Below are positions 1 through 5,469 of a stretch of DNA of 10,328 bases, one piece after another. Origin of the DNA: Elusimicrobiota bacterium (GTDB taxonomy: Bacteria; Elusimicrobiota; Elusimicrobia; UBA1565; UBA9628); the NCBI GenBank assembly GCA_023249695.1, contig JAHFCD010000035.1:1-10328 (forward strand), in the 5' to 3' direction. The first letter of the stretch is position 1. Every line of letters begins with the position of its first letter. Under the pieces are notes generated by a model. The model was not told the DNA's origin and did no database searches. It saw only the letters and a list, made by a program, of their open reading frames with translations. Made by a program: the position numbers and the translations under genes.

Positions 1-510
1 CAGGATCTCGTAAGCGTGGCCGAACGGCGCGGGCTGGCTCGCGTACAGACTGATTTTGGTCACCGGACGGCGCAGGTTGAGGACGGGCTCCGCCTTGAGG
101 GCGGCGACGAAGCCGGGCGTGGCCGCCGCGCCCCGGTTGCGGCCCAGGGTGAGGTGCGGCGCGAACGGGCGCGGCTCGTCGCGGCCGACGAGCGCGGCGG
201 CGCGCTCCATCGGAGCATGCCCCTCGGCGAGGCCGATCCACACGACGCGCGCCTCCTCCAACGAGTCGAACGCGCCCACCCCGCCGTACGCGATCGTAAA
301 CGGCGCGATCTGGGCGGCGGCGCGGACCATCAACTCCTGGATCTCCGGGAGCTTCTCCTCGGGCGTAAGGCCGAACCAGCGCAAGGTCGTGTGCATGTCG
401 CGCGGATCCACCCAGCGGAAGCTGCCGTCCGCGCGGCGCAGGCGGGCGACGGCCTCGGCGGCGGCCGATTTGATCTCTTCATCCGCGGCGACGGCGATGA
501 ACAGGCGCAT
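1..510 (-). CDS. thpR: RNA 2',3'-cyclic phosphodiesterase (2H family, ThpR/LigT), C-terminus cut by window edge
   Basis: I translated this by hand on the minus strand. The frame is open from ATG 510-508 to the window edge with no stop, giving 170 residues. It begins MRLFIAVAADEEIK and has the two 2H-phosphoesterase signatures: HTTL at residues 40-43, in the context DMHTTLRWFG, and HLTL at 119-122, in the context FAPHLTLGR. The family hydrolyses 2',3'-cyclic phosphate ends to 2'-phosphates, and some members ligate tRNA halves in vitro. It is a soluble cytoplasmic enzyme. Family members are usually about 175-190 residues, so only a short tail is missing; the last visible residues, GHAYEIL, fit the final beta strand. 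It is divergent from dtd with 20 bp between starts. No Shine-Dalgarno precedes the ATG. The plus-strand frames over this stretch are shadows. Function is confident; in vivo substrate is unknown. Confidence 0.93.
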   Translation of the reverse strand, partial: MRLFIAVAADEEIKSAAAEAVARLRRADGSFRWVDPRDMHTTLRWFGLTPEEKLPEIQELMVRAAAQIAPFTIAYGGVGAFDSLEEARVVWIGLAEGHAPMERAAALVGRDEPRPFAPHLTLGRNRGAAATPGFVAALKAEPVLNLRRPVTKISLYASQPAPFGHAYEIL

Positions 511-517
511 AAGAAGT

Positions 518-526
518 TAAACTATA
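518..526. promoter_or_regulatory. Overlapping divergent -10 elements between thpR and dtd
   Basis: The 20-bp gap holds TAAACT (518-523, plus strand), ending 7 bases before the dtd ATG. It also holds TATAGT (526-521, minus strand), ending 10 bases before the thpR ATG. The two hexamers share bases 521-523, so one AT-rich patch could serve both directions. No clear -35 is seen on either side; any such element would lie inside the neighbouring coding region. Neither start has a Shine-Dalgarno, so the transcripts would be leaderless or nearly so. This is inferred from sequence only. Confidence 0.5.
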
Positions 527-530
527 TCTC

Positions 531-989
531 ATGAAAGCCGTGGCGACGCGCGTTTTGTCGGCCTCCGTCACTTTACGCGACGGCCCCCGCGCCGGCGAGC
601 GCCGCGCGACCGGCCCCGGGCTCCTGATCCTCCTGGGCGTGGGGCTCGACGACGACGAGGCGGCCGTGCGCAAGCTCGTTGAGAAAATCCTCGTCCTGCG
701 CGTCTTCTCCAACGCCGAGGGCAAGTTCGACAAGTCCGTCGTCGACGTCAAGGGCGAGCTCCTCCTGATCTCTCAGTTCACCTTGCTCGCCTCGCTCAAG
801 GGCGGCCGCCGCCCGGACTTCACCGGCGCCGCGCGGCCGGAGAAGGCCGAGCCGCTGTGCCGCCTCGCCGCCGAGCTGCTCGCCGCGTCGGGCCTGACGG
901 TGCGCGCCGGCGAATTCGGCGCCTCGATGGCCGTCGAGTCCGTCAACGACGGGCCGGTCACGATCGTCGTCGACACCGCCGCGTTCTGA
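531..989 (+). CDS. dtd: D-aminoacyl-tRNA deacylase (DTD)
   Basis: This 152-residue protein has the usual DTD length, about 145-150. DTD hydrolyses D-amino acids (and glycine from tRNA-Ala) off mischarged tRNAs, a chirality proofreading step in the cytoplasm. Visible signatures are the start MKAVATRVLSASVT, the strand LLILLGVG (31-38), SQFTL (81-85) that lines the active site, GGRRPDFTGAARPE (91-104), and NDGPVT (139-144) with the cross-subunit Gly-cisPro pair. The loop after the first strand (RDGPRAGERRATGPG) is slightly longer and more basic than the common VDGEVVGEI form. ATG at 531 is chosen because the family begins exactly there. No Shine-Dalgarno is present, and a TAAACT -10-like hexamer lies 7 bases upstream, so the mRNA may be leaderless. 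It is divergent from thpR, and both genes concern RNA or tRNA end chemistry, but no functional link is shown. Confidence 0.96.
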   Translation: MKAVATRVLSASVTLRDGPRAGERRATGPGLLILLGVGLDDDEAAVRKLVEKILVLRVFSNAEGKFDKSVVDVKGELLLISQFTLLASLKGGRRPDFTGAARPEKAEPLCRLAAELLAASGLTVRAGEFGASMAVESVNDGPVTIVVDTAAF

Positions 990-999
990 TCCCGCGCGG

Positions 1000-1013
1000 T
1001 TGACCGTCCTCAA
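1000..1013 (+). promoter_or_regulatory. Upstream FNR-type dyad (TTGA-N6-TCAA) of the first secreted paralogue
   Basis: The site reads TTGACCGTCCTCAA. It keeps the TTGA/TCAA arms and matches 8 of the 10 defined positions of the FNR box TTGAT-N4-ATCAA. Its centre is 77.5 bp upstream of the start predicted from the -10 at 1072-1077. It repeats the first 13 bases of the proximal site at 1036 exactly, 36 bp away. Confidence 0.5.
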
Positions 1014-1035
1014 CTGATTCGCGTCAAAGTTCGCC

Positions 1036-1077
1036 TTGACCGTCCTCATGCCGCCTCCGTTCCGGCAGGCGTATACT
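1036..1077 (+). promoter_or_regulatory. Class II-type activator promoter: TTGA-N6-TCA dyad at -41.5 plus TATACT -10
   Basis: The site TTGACCGTCCTCAT (1036-1049) is followed after 22 bp by a good -10, TATACT (1072-1077). There is no -35 at 17 bp: the hexamer there is TGCCGC. With the start placed 7 bases after the -10 (1084), the dyad is centred at -41.5. That is the position at which Crp/Fnr-type activators replace the -35 contact. The same geometry is found at 1720-1761. The regulator itself is not in the window. Confidence 0.6.
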
Positions 1078-1102
1078 GGGGCCGTCGCAACGAGGTGACT
1101 TT

Positions 1103-1642
1103 ATGAAACTCTCCCTGAAGACGGTCGTCGCGGTTCTTCTCCCGGCTCTCCTCTCCGTCCCGGCCTCCGCGCAGTTTCGCGCGATCCTGCCCGGCGGCGC
1201 GAACCCCTACATCGGCGCGCCCGTGATCCTTCCCAGCCCCGCCATCAACCCCATCGCGGGGATGCGCATCGACCTGCCCGCGCCGCGCCTCAACCCGGGA
1301 TTGGCGGTGACCTTGGCGCCCGCGCCCGCCCCTTCGGCCGCGGTCGCGATCATGGGAGTCTTCCCCATTCTCCCGATCCCGATGATCCCGAGCCGGCCGG
1401 TCGTTCCGGTGGTCCGTCCCGCGGCCTCGCGTGAGAACGTCGCGCATCCGCTGGCGCCGATCCTCCCGGACCTGCGCGCGCAGTTCGGGACGGCGGAAAA
1501 GAACAACGACTGGCAGAAAGAGCTCGCCGAAGGCTTGTTCGACGGCCGCCTGATCCCGGCCCGCAAGCCCGCGCCGGTTCGGCCGAGCGTGCGCGTGACC
1601 TTGCCCGAGGCGGACCTCGAGGCGGAAATCGGCGCTTACTGA
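1103..1642 (+). CDS. Secreted Pro/Ala-rich protein, first of two tandem paralogues, function unknown
   Basis: This 179-residue protein has a clear signal peptide: basic start MKLSLK, hydrophobic core, and a cleavage site after VPASA (residue 23), giving a mature chain that begins Gln-Phe. The mature part opens with ILPGGANPYIGAPVILP (28-44). It continues with RIDLPAPRLNPGLAVTLAP (55-73), a hydrophobic Pro-rich stretch (about 78-105), RENV (110-113), LRAQF (124-128), LFDGR (145-149) and a charged tail ending EIGAY. Every one of these blocks recurs in the same order in the next gene, so the pair arose by duplication. Cysteine is absent. I recognise no enzyme fold. It may be a periplasmic, surface or structural protein, or a stand-alone form of the leader-like segments I recall in Elusimicrobiota proteins (weak memory). 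The ATG at 1103 has a Shine-Dalgarno GAGGTG (1092-1097). Expression is probably controlled by a Crp/Fnr-type activator. Confidence 0.8.
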   Translation: MKLSLKTVVAVLLPALLSVPASAQFRAILPGGANPYIGAPVILPSPAINPIAGMRIDLPAPRLNPGLAVTLAPAPAPSAAVAIMGVFPILPIPMIPSRPVVPVVRPAASRENVAHPLAPILPDLRAQFGTAEKNNDWQKELAEGLFDGRLIPARKPAPVRPSVRVTLPEADLEAEIGAY

Positions 1643-1682
1643 GCCTTTTTCGGCGTCTCATGTACGATAAGTCTTAATTTTA

Positions 1683-1710
1683 TTGACGAATTTCAGTTGA
1701 TCGTCATCAA
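1683..1710 (+). promoter_or_regulatory. Perfect FNR-consensus dyad plus adjoining weaker site upstream of second paralogue
   Basis: TTGATCGTCATCAA (1697-1710) matches FNR consensus TTGAT-N4-ATCAA at all ten defined positions. It is centred 64.5 bp upstream of the predicted start at 1768. Directly before it lies TTGACGAATTTCAG (1683-1696), a weaker TTGA-N6-TCA match centred at -78.5, close to the -77.5 site of the first paralogue. The surrounding 60 bp are AT-rich compared with the rest of the window, typical of a regulatory region. Confidence 0.6.
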
Positions 1711-1719
1711 TTACATAGG

Positions 1720-1761
1720 TTGACCACTCTCATCGGTGGTTTCGGCCCCGCCGTCTATACT
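1720..1761 (+). promoter_or_regulatory. Class II-type activator promoter of second paralogue: dyad at -41.5 plus TATACT
   Basis: TTGACCACTCTCAT (1720-1733) is followed by TATACT (1756-1761). The spacing from the TTGACC start to the -10 is identical to the first paralogue, 30 bp between the hexamers. The predicted start is 1768, only 3 bases before the ATG at 1771, so the transcript would be almost leaderless. Confidence 0.6.
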
Positions 1762-1770
1762 GTAGGGGCA

Positions 1771-2289
1771 ATGAATATCAAGATGACGTTCGTTTCCCTC
1801 TCGCTCGTTCTCGCCGGCACGGCCTCGGCGCAAGTTTCGATTCTCCCCGGCGGACGCGGCAACATGTACATCGGCACGCCGTCGATCCTGCCCGGCCCGA
1901 TGGGCAACGCGGTGATCAGCCCCCGCATCAACCTTCCCGCGCCCCTGCTGAGCCCCTCCGTCGCGCTGACGCTCGCCCCCGTCCCGATGGCGGCCGCGAT
2001 CCCCGTCCTCGCCGTCACCTTGCCCGCCGCGATCATCCCGATGAACCACATCGTCGCGGAGCGCGAGAACGTCACGATCCCCTTCCCCGCCCTGCGCGCC
2101 CAGTTCGCCGCTCCCGCCAAGGACGGATCGGCCAAGGACTCGGCCGCCTCCCGCGAGAAGCTCGAGAACCTCTTCGACGGGCGCCGCCAGCCCGCCGAGA
2201 AGGCCTCCGACGACCTCGGCCCGGTGCGCTCCGACCGCCACCAGAGCCTTCCCGAGAACGACCTCGAGCGCGAGATCGGCGCGTACTAA
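1771..2289 (+). CDS. Secreted Pro/Ala-rich protein, second of two tandem paralogues, function unknown
   Basis: This 172-residue protein is a paralogue of the preceding gene. The signal peptide MNIKMTFVSLSLVLAGTASA ends in a signal peptidase I site, again leaving Gln as first mature residue. Blocks shared with its neighbour are ILPGG (24-28), YIGTPSILPGP (33-43), RINLPAPLLSP (52-62), LTLAP (66-70), RENV (98-101), LRAQF (108-112), LFDGR (134-138) and LPENDLEREIGAY at the C-terminus. The linker between LRAQF and LFDGR is longer and richer in Lys, Asp and Ser. Function is unknown. An upstream TTG at 1720 is in frame but lies in the promoter, before the -10 element, so it is rejected as start. The ATG at 1771 has at best a weak GGGG ahead of it, and an internal ATG at 1783 is a less likely alternative. 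The gene ends just before a strong terminator. Confidence 0.8.
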   Translation: MNIKMTFVSLSLVLAGTASAQVSILPGGRGNMYIGTPSILPGPMGNAVISPRINLPAPLLSPSVALTLAPVPMAAAIPVLAVTLPAAIIPMNHIVAERENVTIPFPALRAQFAAPAKDGSAKDSAASREKLENLFDGRRQPAEKASDDLGPVRSDRHQSLPENDLEREIGAY

Positions 2290-2308
2290 GACTTAGGCCG
2301 TAAAATGA

Positions 2309-2342
2309 AAAGGGCCCCGCGCGAGCGGGGCCCTTTCTTTTT
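2309..2342. terminator. Bidirectional intrinsic terminator
   Basis: A 12-bp perfect stem, AAAGGGCCCCGC (2309-2320) and GCGGGGCCCTTT (2325-2336), has a 4-base GCGA loop. It is followed on the plus strand by a run of T (2338-2342). On the minus strand the stem is followed by TTTTCATTTTA. It sits between the converging stop codons of the second secreted paralogue (2289) and the DUF4139 gene (2357), and can end transcription from both sides. Confidence 0.92.
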
Positions 2343-2356
2343 CGGACCGTCCAGGT

Positions 2357-3772
2357 CTACCAGGAATACTTGACGGTGTAGGTCACCACGGTCTCGCCGT
2401 CCTTCTTGACGGTCACCGGAAACTCGACGGTCTGCGCGTCGCGCTTGATCCACTTCGCGGACGCGTCCACGACCTTCCAGTTCGTCCAGCGGTACAGGTG
2501 CTCGACGACGGTCACCGCCGCGTCGGCGTCCTTGTGGTTGCGGATCCGGATCTCGAAGGTCTCCTCGAAGCGGCGGCCCTTGAGGTCGGACTTGTAGTCG
2601 GTCCGCTTGCGCTCGCCGACGAGGTCGAAGGATTCGCCCATCTTCACGCGCACCTTCTCGTCCTTCGGCGTGTGGTCGATCGCGTCCTCGCCGGCCAGCT
2701 GCAGCGCGCCGTCGTCGTCCTTCTTGTACACGCGCACGCGCCCCTTGGGAAGCGGTATGCCCAGGCCCTCGGCCTTCTTGTTGTCGAACTCGAAATGGAC
2801 CGCGACCTTCTTGCCCGAGCTCAGGCCGTAGTTCGGGTCCCAGTAGGCCGCGTCGCCGAAGTAGCTCCACTGCACGCCCTCGACGCCGTCGTAGGTGAAT
2901 AGCTTGCGCACCGGCACTCCTGCCGCCGAGGCCATCTCGACCTGCTTGGAGGAATTCTCCGCGAGCGTGGTCAGCCGGCCCAGGCTGTACATGTGGTACT
3001 CAAAGAAGGATTTCTCGCTCATCCCCCCCGCGTCCGCCTCCATGGCCATCGACTTGGCCGCGTAGTTCATGCGGCCCCGGGCGAACTGCGGCGCGGGCGC
3101 GCGGTGGACGTCGCCGGCGACGAGCTTGAGCTTGGCGTCCTTGTAGGTCGCGCCCGAGTTGTTCGCCACGGTGACCCAGGCGTTCAGGTCGGCCTTCGCG
3201 TCGTCCTTGTCGATGACGAGCACGTAGTCCGCGTTCCAAGATAAGCCGGCCGTCAGGTACGATATCTCGCCCTGATGCTCGCCTCCCTTGCGCGCGTTGA
3301 GCAGCCACATCAAGGTCGGCTTGGTCAGCAGCCCCTCGGGCAGTTCGGGCAGGATCGCCTCGCCCTGCGGATTCAAAACGAGCTTGTCGCCGACCTTCAT
3401 CACCTTCCCGCCCGCCGCCGACAGCAAGGTTCCCTTGATGATCTCCTTTTTATCCCCGTCGCGGCCGTAGCGCTGGAGCTCGATCTCCTTGCCGAGATAG
3501 CGCTGCAGGATTTTCTCCTGGCTGATCAGGTCGTAGCGGAAATCCTGCTCGAGCACCGACACCGCGTCCGGCGCGGTCAGCGACTTGAAGTGGACGCTGG
3601 TGGGATCGATCTGCGCCGCGACGTCGACGACCTGGACGGAGTTGACGCCGCTTTTCAGCGTGAACGGCCGCGTCTCCTTGATGAGACCGAGGTTCGAGTT
3701 GTAAACCGTGACTTCGAGGGCGGACGCCGGCGCGGCGAGCGCCAGCGACAGGACGAGGGCGATATTTTTCAT
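2357..3772 (-). CDS. Secreted DUF4139 domain protein
   Basis: From ATG 3772 the protein is 471 residues. Signal peptide MKNIALVLSLALAAPASA is followed by the typical family N-terminus, EVTVYNSNLGLIKETRPF, then VQVVDVAAQIDPTSVHFKSL. The DUF4139 core follows, with LSWNADYVLVID, LNAWVTVANNSGATYKDAKLKLVAGDVHRAP, a Met-rich insert (about 235-255), a beta-rich C-terminal half with FEETFEIRIRNHKD, and the terminal strand VTYTVKYSW. The domain is widespread in bacteria with no known activity. It is predicted all-beta and exported. The frame can be extended upstream to 3805, but I chose 3772: it gives a clean signal peptide and has GGAGG 8 bases ahead on the minus strand. It converges on the secreted paralogue pair across a terminator and is divergent from umuDC. 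No clear promoter is seen; TAGGAT near 3805 is a weak -10 candidate. Confidence 0.92.
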   Translation of the reverse strand: MKNIALVLSLALAAPASALEVTVYNSNLGLIKETRPFTLKSGVNSVQVVDVAAQIDPTSVHFKSLTAPDAVSVLEQDFRYDLISQEKILQRYLGKEIELQRYGRDGDKKEIIKGTLLSAAGGKVMKVGDKLVLNPQGEAILPELPEGLLTKPTLMWLLNARKGGEHQGEISYLTAGLSWNADYVLVIDKDDAKADLNAWVTVANNSGATYKDAKLKLVAGDVHRAPAPQFARGRMNYAAKSMAMEADAGGMSEKSFFEYHMYSLGRLTTLAENSSKQVEMASAAGVPVRKLFTYDGVEGVQWSYFGDAAYWDPNYGLSSGKKVAVHFEFDNKKAEGLGIPLPKGRVRVYKKDDDGALQLAGEDAIDHTPKDEKVRVKMGESFDLVGERKRTDYKSDLKGRRFEETFEIRIRNHKDADAAVTVVEHLYRWTNWKVVDASAKWIKRDAQTVEFPVTVKKDGETVVTYTVKYSW

Positions 3773-3815
3773 GGTGGAGCCTCCAGCCGTATGGGACCCG
3801 CTCATCCTAGAAAAG

Positions 3816-3863
3816 TTTCCCGCTCCCTTTCCCGGCTTTCCCGGGATTCCCGGAGATTTCCGG
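3816..3863 (+). repeat. Five imperfect direct repeats of TTTCCCG at roughly helical spacing
   Basis: TTTCCCG or a one-base variant starts at 3816, 3828, 3837, 3846 (ATTCCCG) and 3857 (TTTCCGG), steps of 12, 9, 9 and 11 bases. The array lies between the DUF4139 start and the truncated palindrome at 3862. It is strongly pyrimidine-biased on the plus strand. It could be a regulator-binding array for the DUF4139 gene or low-complexity drift; nothing decides between these. Confidence 0.4.
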
Positions 3864-3890
3864 TGTCAGGCCTGTGAATTCGTTGAATTC
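3862..3890 (+). repeat. Truncated copy of the GGTGTCAGGC palindromic repeat
   Basis: The left arm GGTGTCAGGCCTGTGAATTC (3862-3881), loop GTT and start of the right arm GAATTC (3885-3890) are present. The rest of the right arm is replaced by unrelated sequence. These 29 bases match the reverse complement of the intact palindrome at 5747-5789 at 28 positions. It is a decayed member of a dispersed repeat family, ending 11 bases upstream of the umuD -35. Confidence 0.75.
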
Positions 3891-3900
3891 GAACCCCACC

Positions 3901-3929
3901 TTGCGTTCGAACGGGCGTTCGACTATACT
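3901..3929 (+). promoter_or_regulatory. SOS promoter of umuDC: LexA-type box inside the -35/-10 spacer
   Basis: The -35 TTGCGT (3901-3906) and -10 TATACT (3924-3929) are separated by 17 bp. That spacer contains TCGAACGGGCGTTCGA (3907-3922), a perfect palindrome with 6-base arms. It matches the CGAAC-N4-GTTCG SOS box known from Bacillus and the TCGAAC-N4-GTTCGA form of mycobacteria. A LexA dimer bound there would block RNA polymerase completely. The predicted start falls on or one base beside the umuD ATG at 3935. Confidence 0.87.
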
Positions 3930-3934
3930 ACGGC

Positions 3935-4225
3935 ATGTTCGTCGCCAGCGAAGACTATGACGACGTCGGCCTCAAGCTCGACGACCGGCTGATCAAGCGG
4001 CCGGCCGCCACCTTTTTCCTGCGCGCGGCGGGCTCCGCGCCCGACGCGGACGTCAAGGACGGCGATCTCCTGATCGTGGACCGCGCCGAGGTTCCCGCCC
4101 CGGGGCGCGTGATCGTGGCCGTGGTCCGCGGCGAGATGATCACCCGCCGCCTGCCCCCCGGCTGGCGCGAGGACGACGGCCTCGAGGTCTGGGGCGTGGT
4201 CACCTTCGTCGTGCGCGCGCCGTGA
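3935..4225 (+). CDS. umuD: UmuD'-like protein, starts near the UmuD cleavage point and lacks the catalytic lysine
   Basis: The protein is 96 residues; E. coli UmuD is 139 and UmuD' is 115. Its start MFVASEDYDDVGLKLDDRL aligns with E. coli UmuD from about residue 25-26, just after the Cys24-Gly25 cleavage site, so the autoregulatory arm is absent. RPAATFFLRAAG (22-33) matches HPSATYFVKASG, KDGDLLIVD (41-49) matches SDGDLLIVD, and DGLEVWGVVTFVVRA (81-95) matches the last strands. The protease motif GDSM with Ser60 is GSAP here (33-36), and Lys97 aligns with Arg71. The Lys-Ser dyad is therefore broken and self-cleavage is unlikely. UmuD' dimers bind UmuC to form DNA polymerase V. The protein is co-transcribed with umuC, whose GTG start overlaps this stop by 4 bases. 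Phage P1 HumD is a known precedent for a UmuD'-like protein made directly. The family call is firm; loss of activity is inferred. Confidence 0.87.
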   Translation: MFVASEDYDDVGLKLDDRLIKRPAATFFLRAAGSAPDADVKDGDLLIVDRAEVPAPGRVIVAVVRGEMITRRLPPGWREDDGLEVWGVVTFVVRAP

Positions 4226-5469
4226 CGGCGTTCGCGCTCGTCGACTGCAACAACTTCTTCGTCTCCTGCGAGCGCGCCTTCCGCCCCGAGCTCGAGACGC
4301 GCCCCGTCATCGTGCTCTCCAACAACGACGGCTGCGTGATCTCCCGCTCGGAGGAGGCCAAGGCCCTCGGCGTCGGCATGGCCGCGCCGTTCTTCGAGAT
4401 CCGCGCGCTCGTCGCCGAGCACAAAATCGTCTCGCTCTCGGCCAACCACGAGCTGTACGTGGACATGTCGCGGCGTGTCGCCGCGGTTTTATATCGCCAC
4501 GCGCCGGTCGTCGAGAACTACTCGATCGACGAGTCGTTTATGACCTTCGCCGACGACCGAGACCTTGAGGCGCGCGCCCACGAGCTGCGCGCCGAGGTGC
4601 GCCGGTGGACCGGCCTTCCGGTGGCGGTCGGCCTGGCGCCGACGAAAGCCCTGGCCAAGCTCGGCTCCGACAAGGCGAAGAAATGCGGCGGCGTGCTGTC
4701 CTTGCTCGACGCCGGAATCCGCGAGGCGATCCTCGATGAAACGCCGGTGACTCACGTCTGGGGGATCGCCAAGCGCTCCGCGCTCCGGCTGGCGCCGTAC
4801 GGCATACGCACCGCCGGGGACTTCGCCCGGGCGCGCGACGCCCTGATCCGAAGCACGCTCGGCATCGGCGGGCTCAAGCTCGCCCACGAGCTGCGCGGAA
4901 TCTCCTGCCTGACCTTGGCCGACGCGCCCGCGGCGCGCCAGTCGGTGACCGTCTCCCGCTCGTTCGGCAAGCCCGTGTATTCGCTCGACGCGCTGCAGTC
5001 CGCGCTGGGGACCTTCGCGGCCCGAGCCGGCGAGCGCGCGCGTCGCCACGGCCTGCGCGCCGGAGAGCTCGGCGTCCACTTCGGCTGGCGCGAAGACGAG
5101 CGCCCCGTGATGGACGGCGAATCCGTGCGCCTTTCCCCCACCAACGACACGCCGACCTTGATCCGCGCGGCGAAAGCCCTGGCTGAAAAGCTGTTCGTCG
5201 AAGGGCGCGCCTACAAGAAAGCGGGAATCGTGCTGGGCGGCCTCGAGCCCGCGGAGACCGCGCAAAGCGAGTTCTTCGACGACGGCGGCGCGGAGCGTTC
5301 CGCCCGCCTGTCGAAAACGGTGGACCGCCTCAACGCCTCGCTCGGGGCGGGCGCCCTGCGCTACGGCGGGGAAAAGTCGTCCACGGCCTGGGGCTCGCGC
5401 TGCGAAAACCTATCGCCTTGCTGGACGACGCGCTGGGAAGACCTAAAGACCGTTCGTGCGACGGTGTGA
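4222..5469 (+). CDS. umuC: UmuC, Y-family DNA polymerase V catalytic subunit
   Basis: This 415-residue protein is close to E. coli UmuC (422). It performs error-prone synthesis past DNA lesions together with UmuD' and RecA. Palm residues are Asp8 in FALVDCNNFFVSCE (4-17) and Asp103-Glu104 in YSIDES (100-105). SNNDGCVISRSEEAKALGVGM (33-53) is the finger segment. Phe13 sits at the steric-gate position, where E. coli UmuC has Tyr11 and DinB has Phe13. The helix-hairpin-helix region (about 175-225) contains VWGIAKRSALRL. The little finger follows, with QSEFF (348-352) in place of the clamp-binding QLNLF, then the family C-terminal LSPCWTT (397-403, usually LSPRYTT). The GTG start at 4222 overlaps the umuD stop as GTGA, indicating translational coupling. 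All catalytic residues are intact. Confidence 0.96.
   Translation: MTAFALVDCNNFFVSCERAFRPELETRPVIVLSNNDGCVISRSEEAKALGVGMAAPFFEIRALVAEHKIVSLSANHELYVDMSRRVAAVLYRHAPVVENYSIDESFMTFADDRDLEARAHELRAEVRRWTGLPVAVGLAPTKALAKLGSDKAKKCGGVLSLLDAGIREAILDETPVTHVWGIAKRSALRLAPYGIRTAGDFARARDALIRSTLGIGGLKLAHELRGISCLTLADAPAARQSVTVSRSFGKPVYSLDALQSALGTFAARAGERARRHGLRAGELGVHFGWREDERPVMDGESVRLSPTNDTPTLIRAAKALAEKLFVEGRAYKKAGIVLGGLEPAETAQSEFFDDGGAERSARLSKTVDRLNASLGAGALRYGGEKSSTAWGSRCENLSPCWTTRWEDLKTVRATV

Noticed and set aside
16..534. Plus-strand open frames at 16-534 and 56-520
   Set aside because: The minus strand encodes a clear 2H phosphodiesterase with both HxTx motifs over the same bases.
1036..1077. TTGACC read as a -35 hexamer for TATACT
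   Set aside because: The 30-bp spacing in both paralogue promoters is far beyond the 16-18 bp limit; an activator site fits better.
1643..1662. Possible terminator after the first paralogue (GCCTTTTTCGGC)
   Set aside because: The stem would have only three pairs and no T-tail follows it.
4489..5265. Minus-strand frame of 258 codons opposite umuC
   Set aside because: UmuC motifs are intact throughout the plus strand; the antisense frame has no domain or ribosome site.
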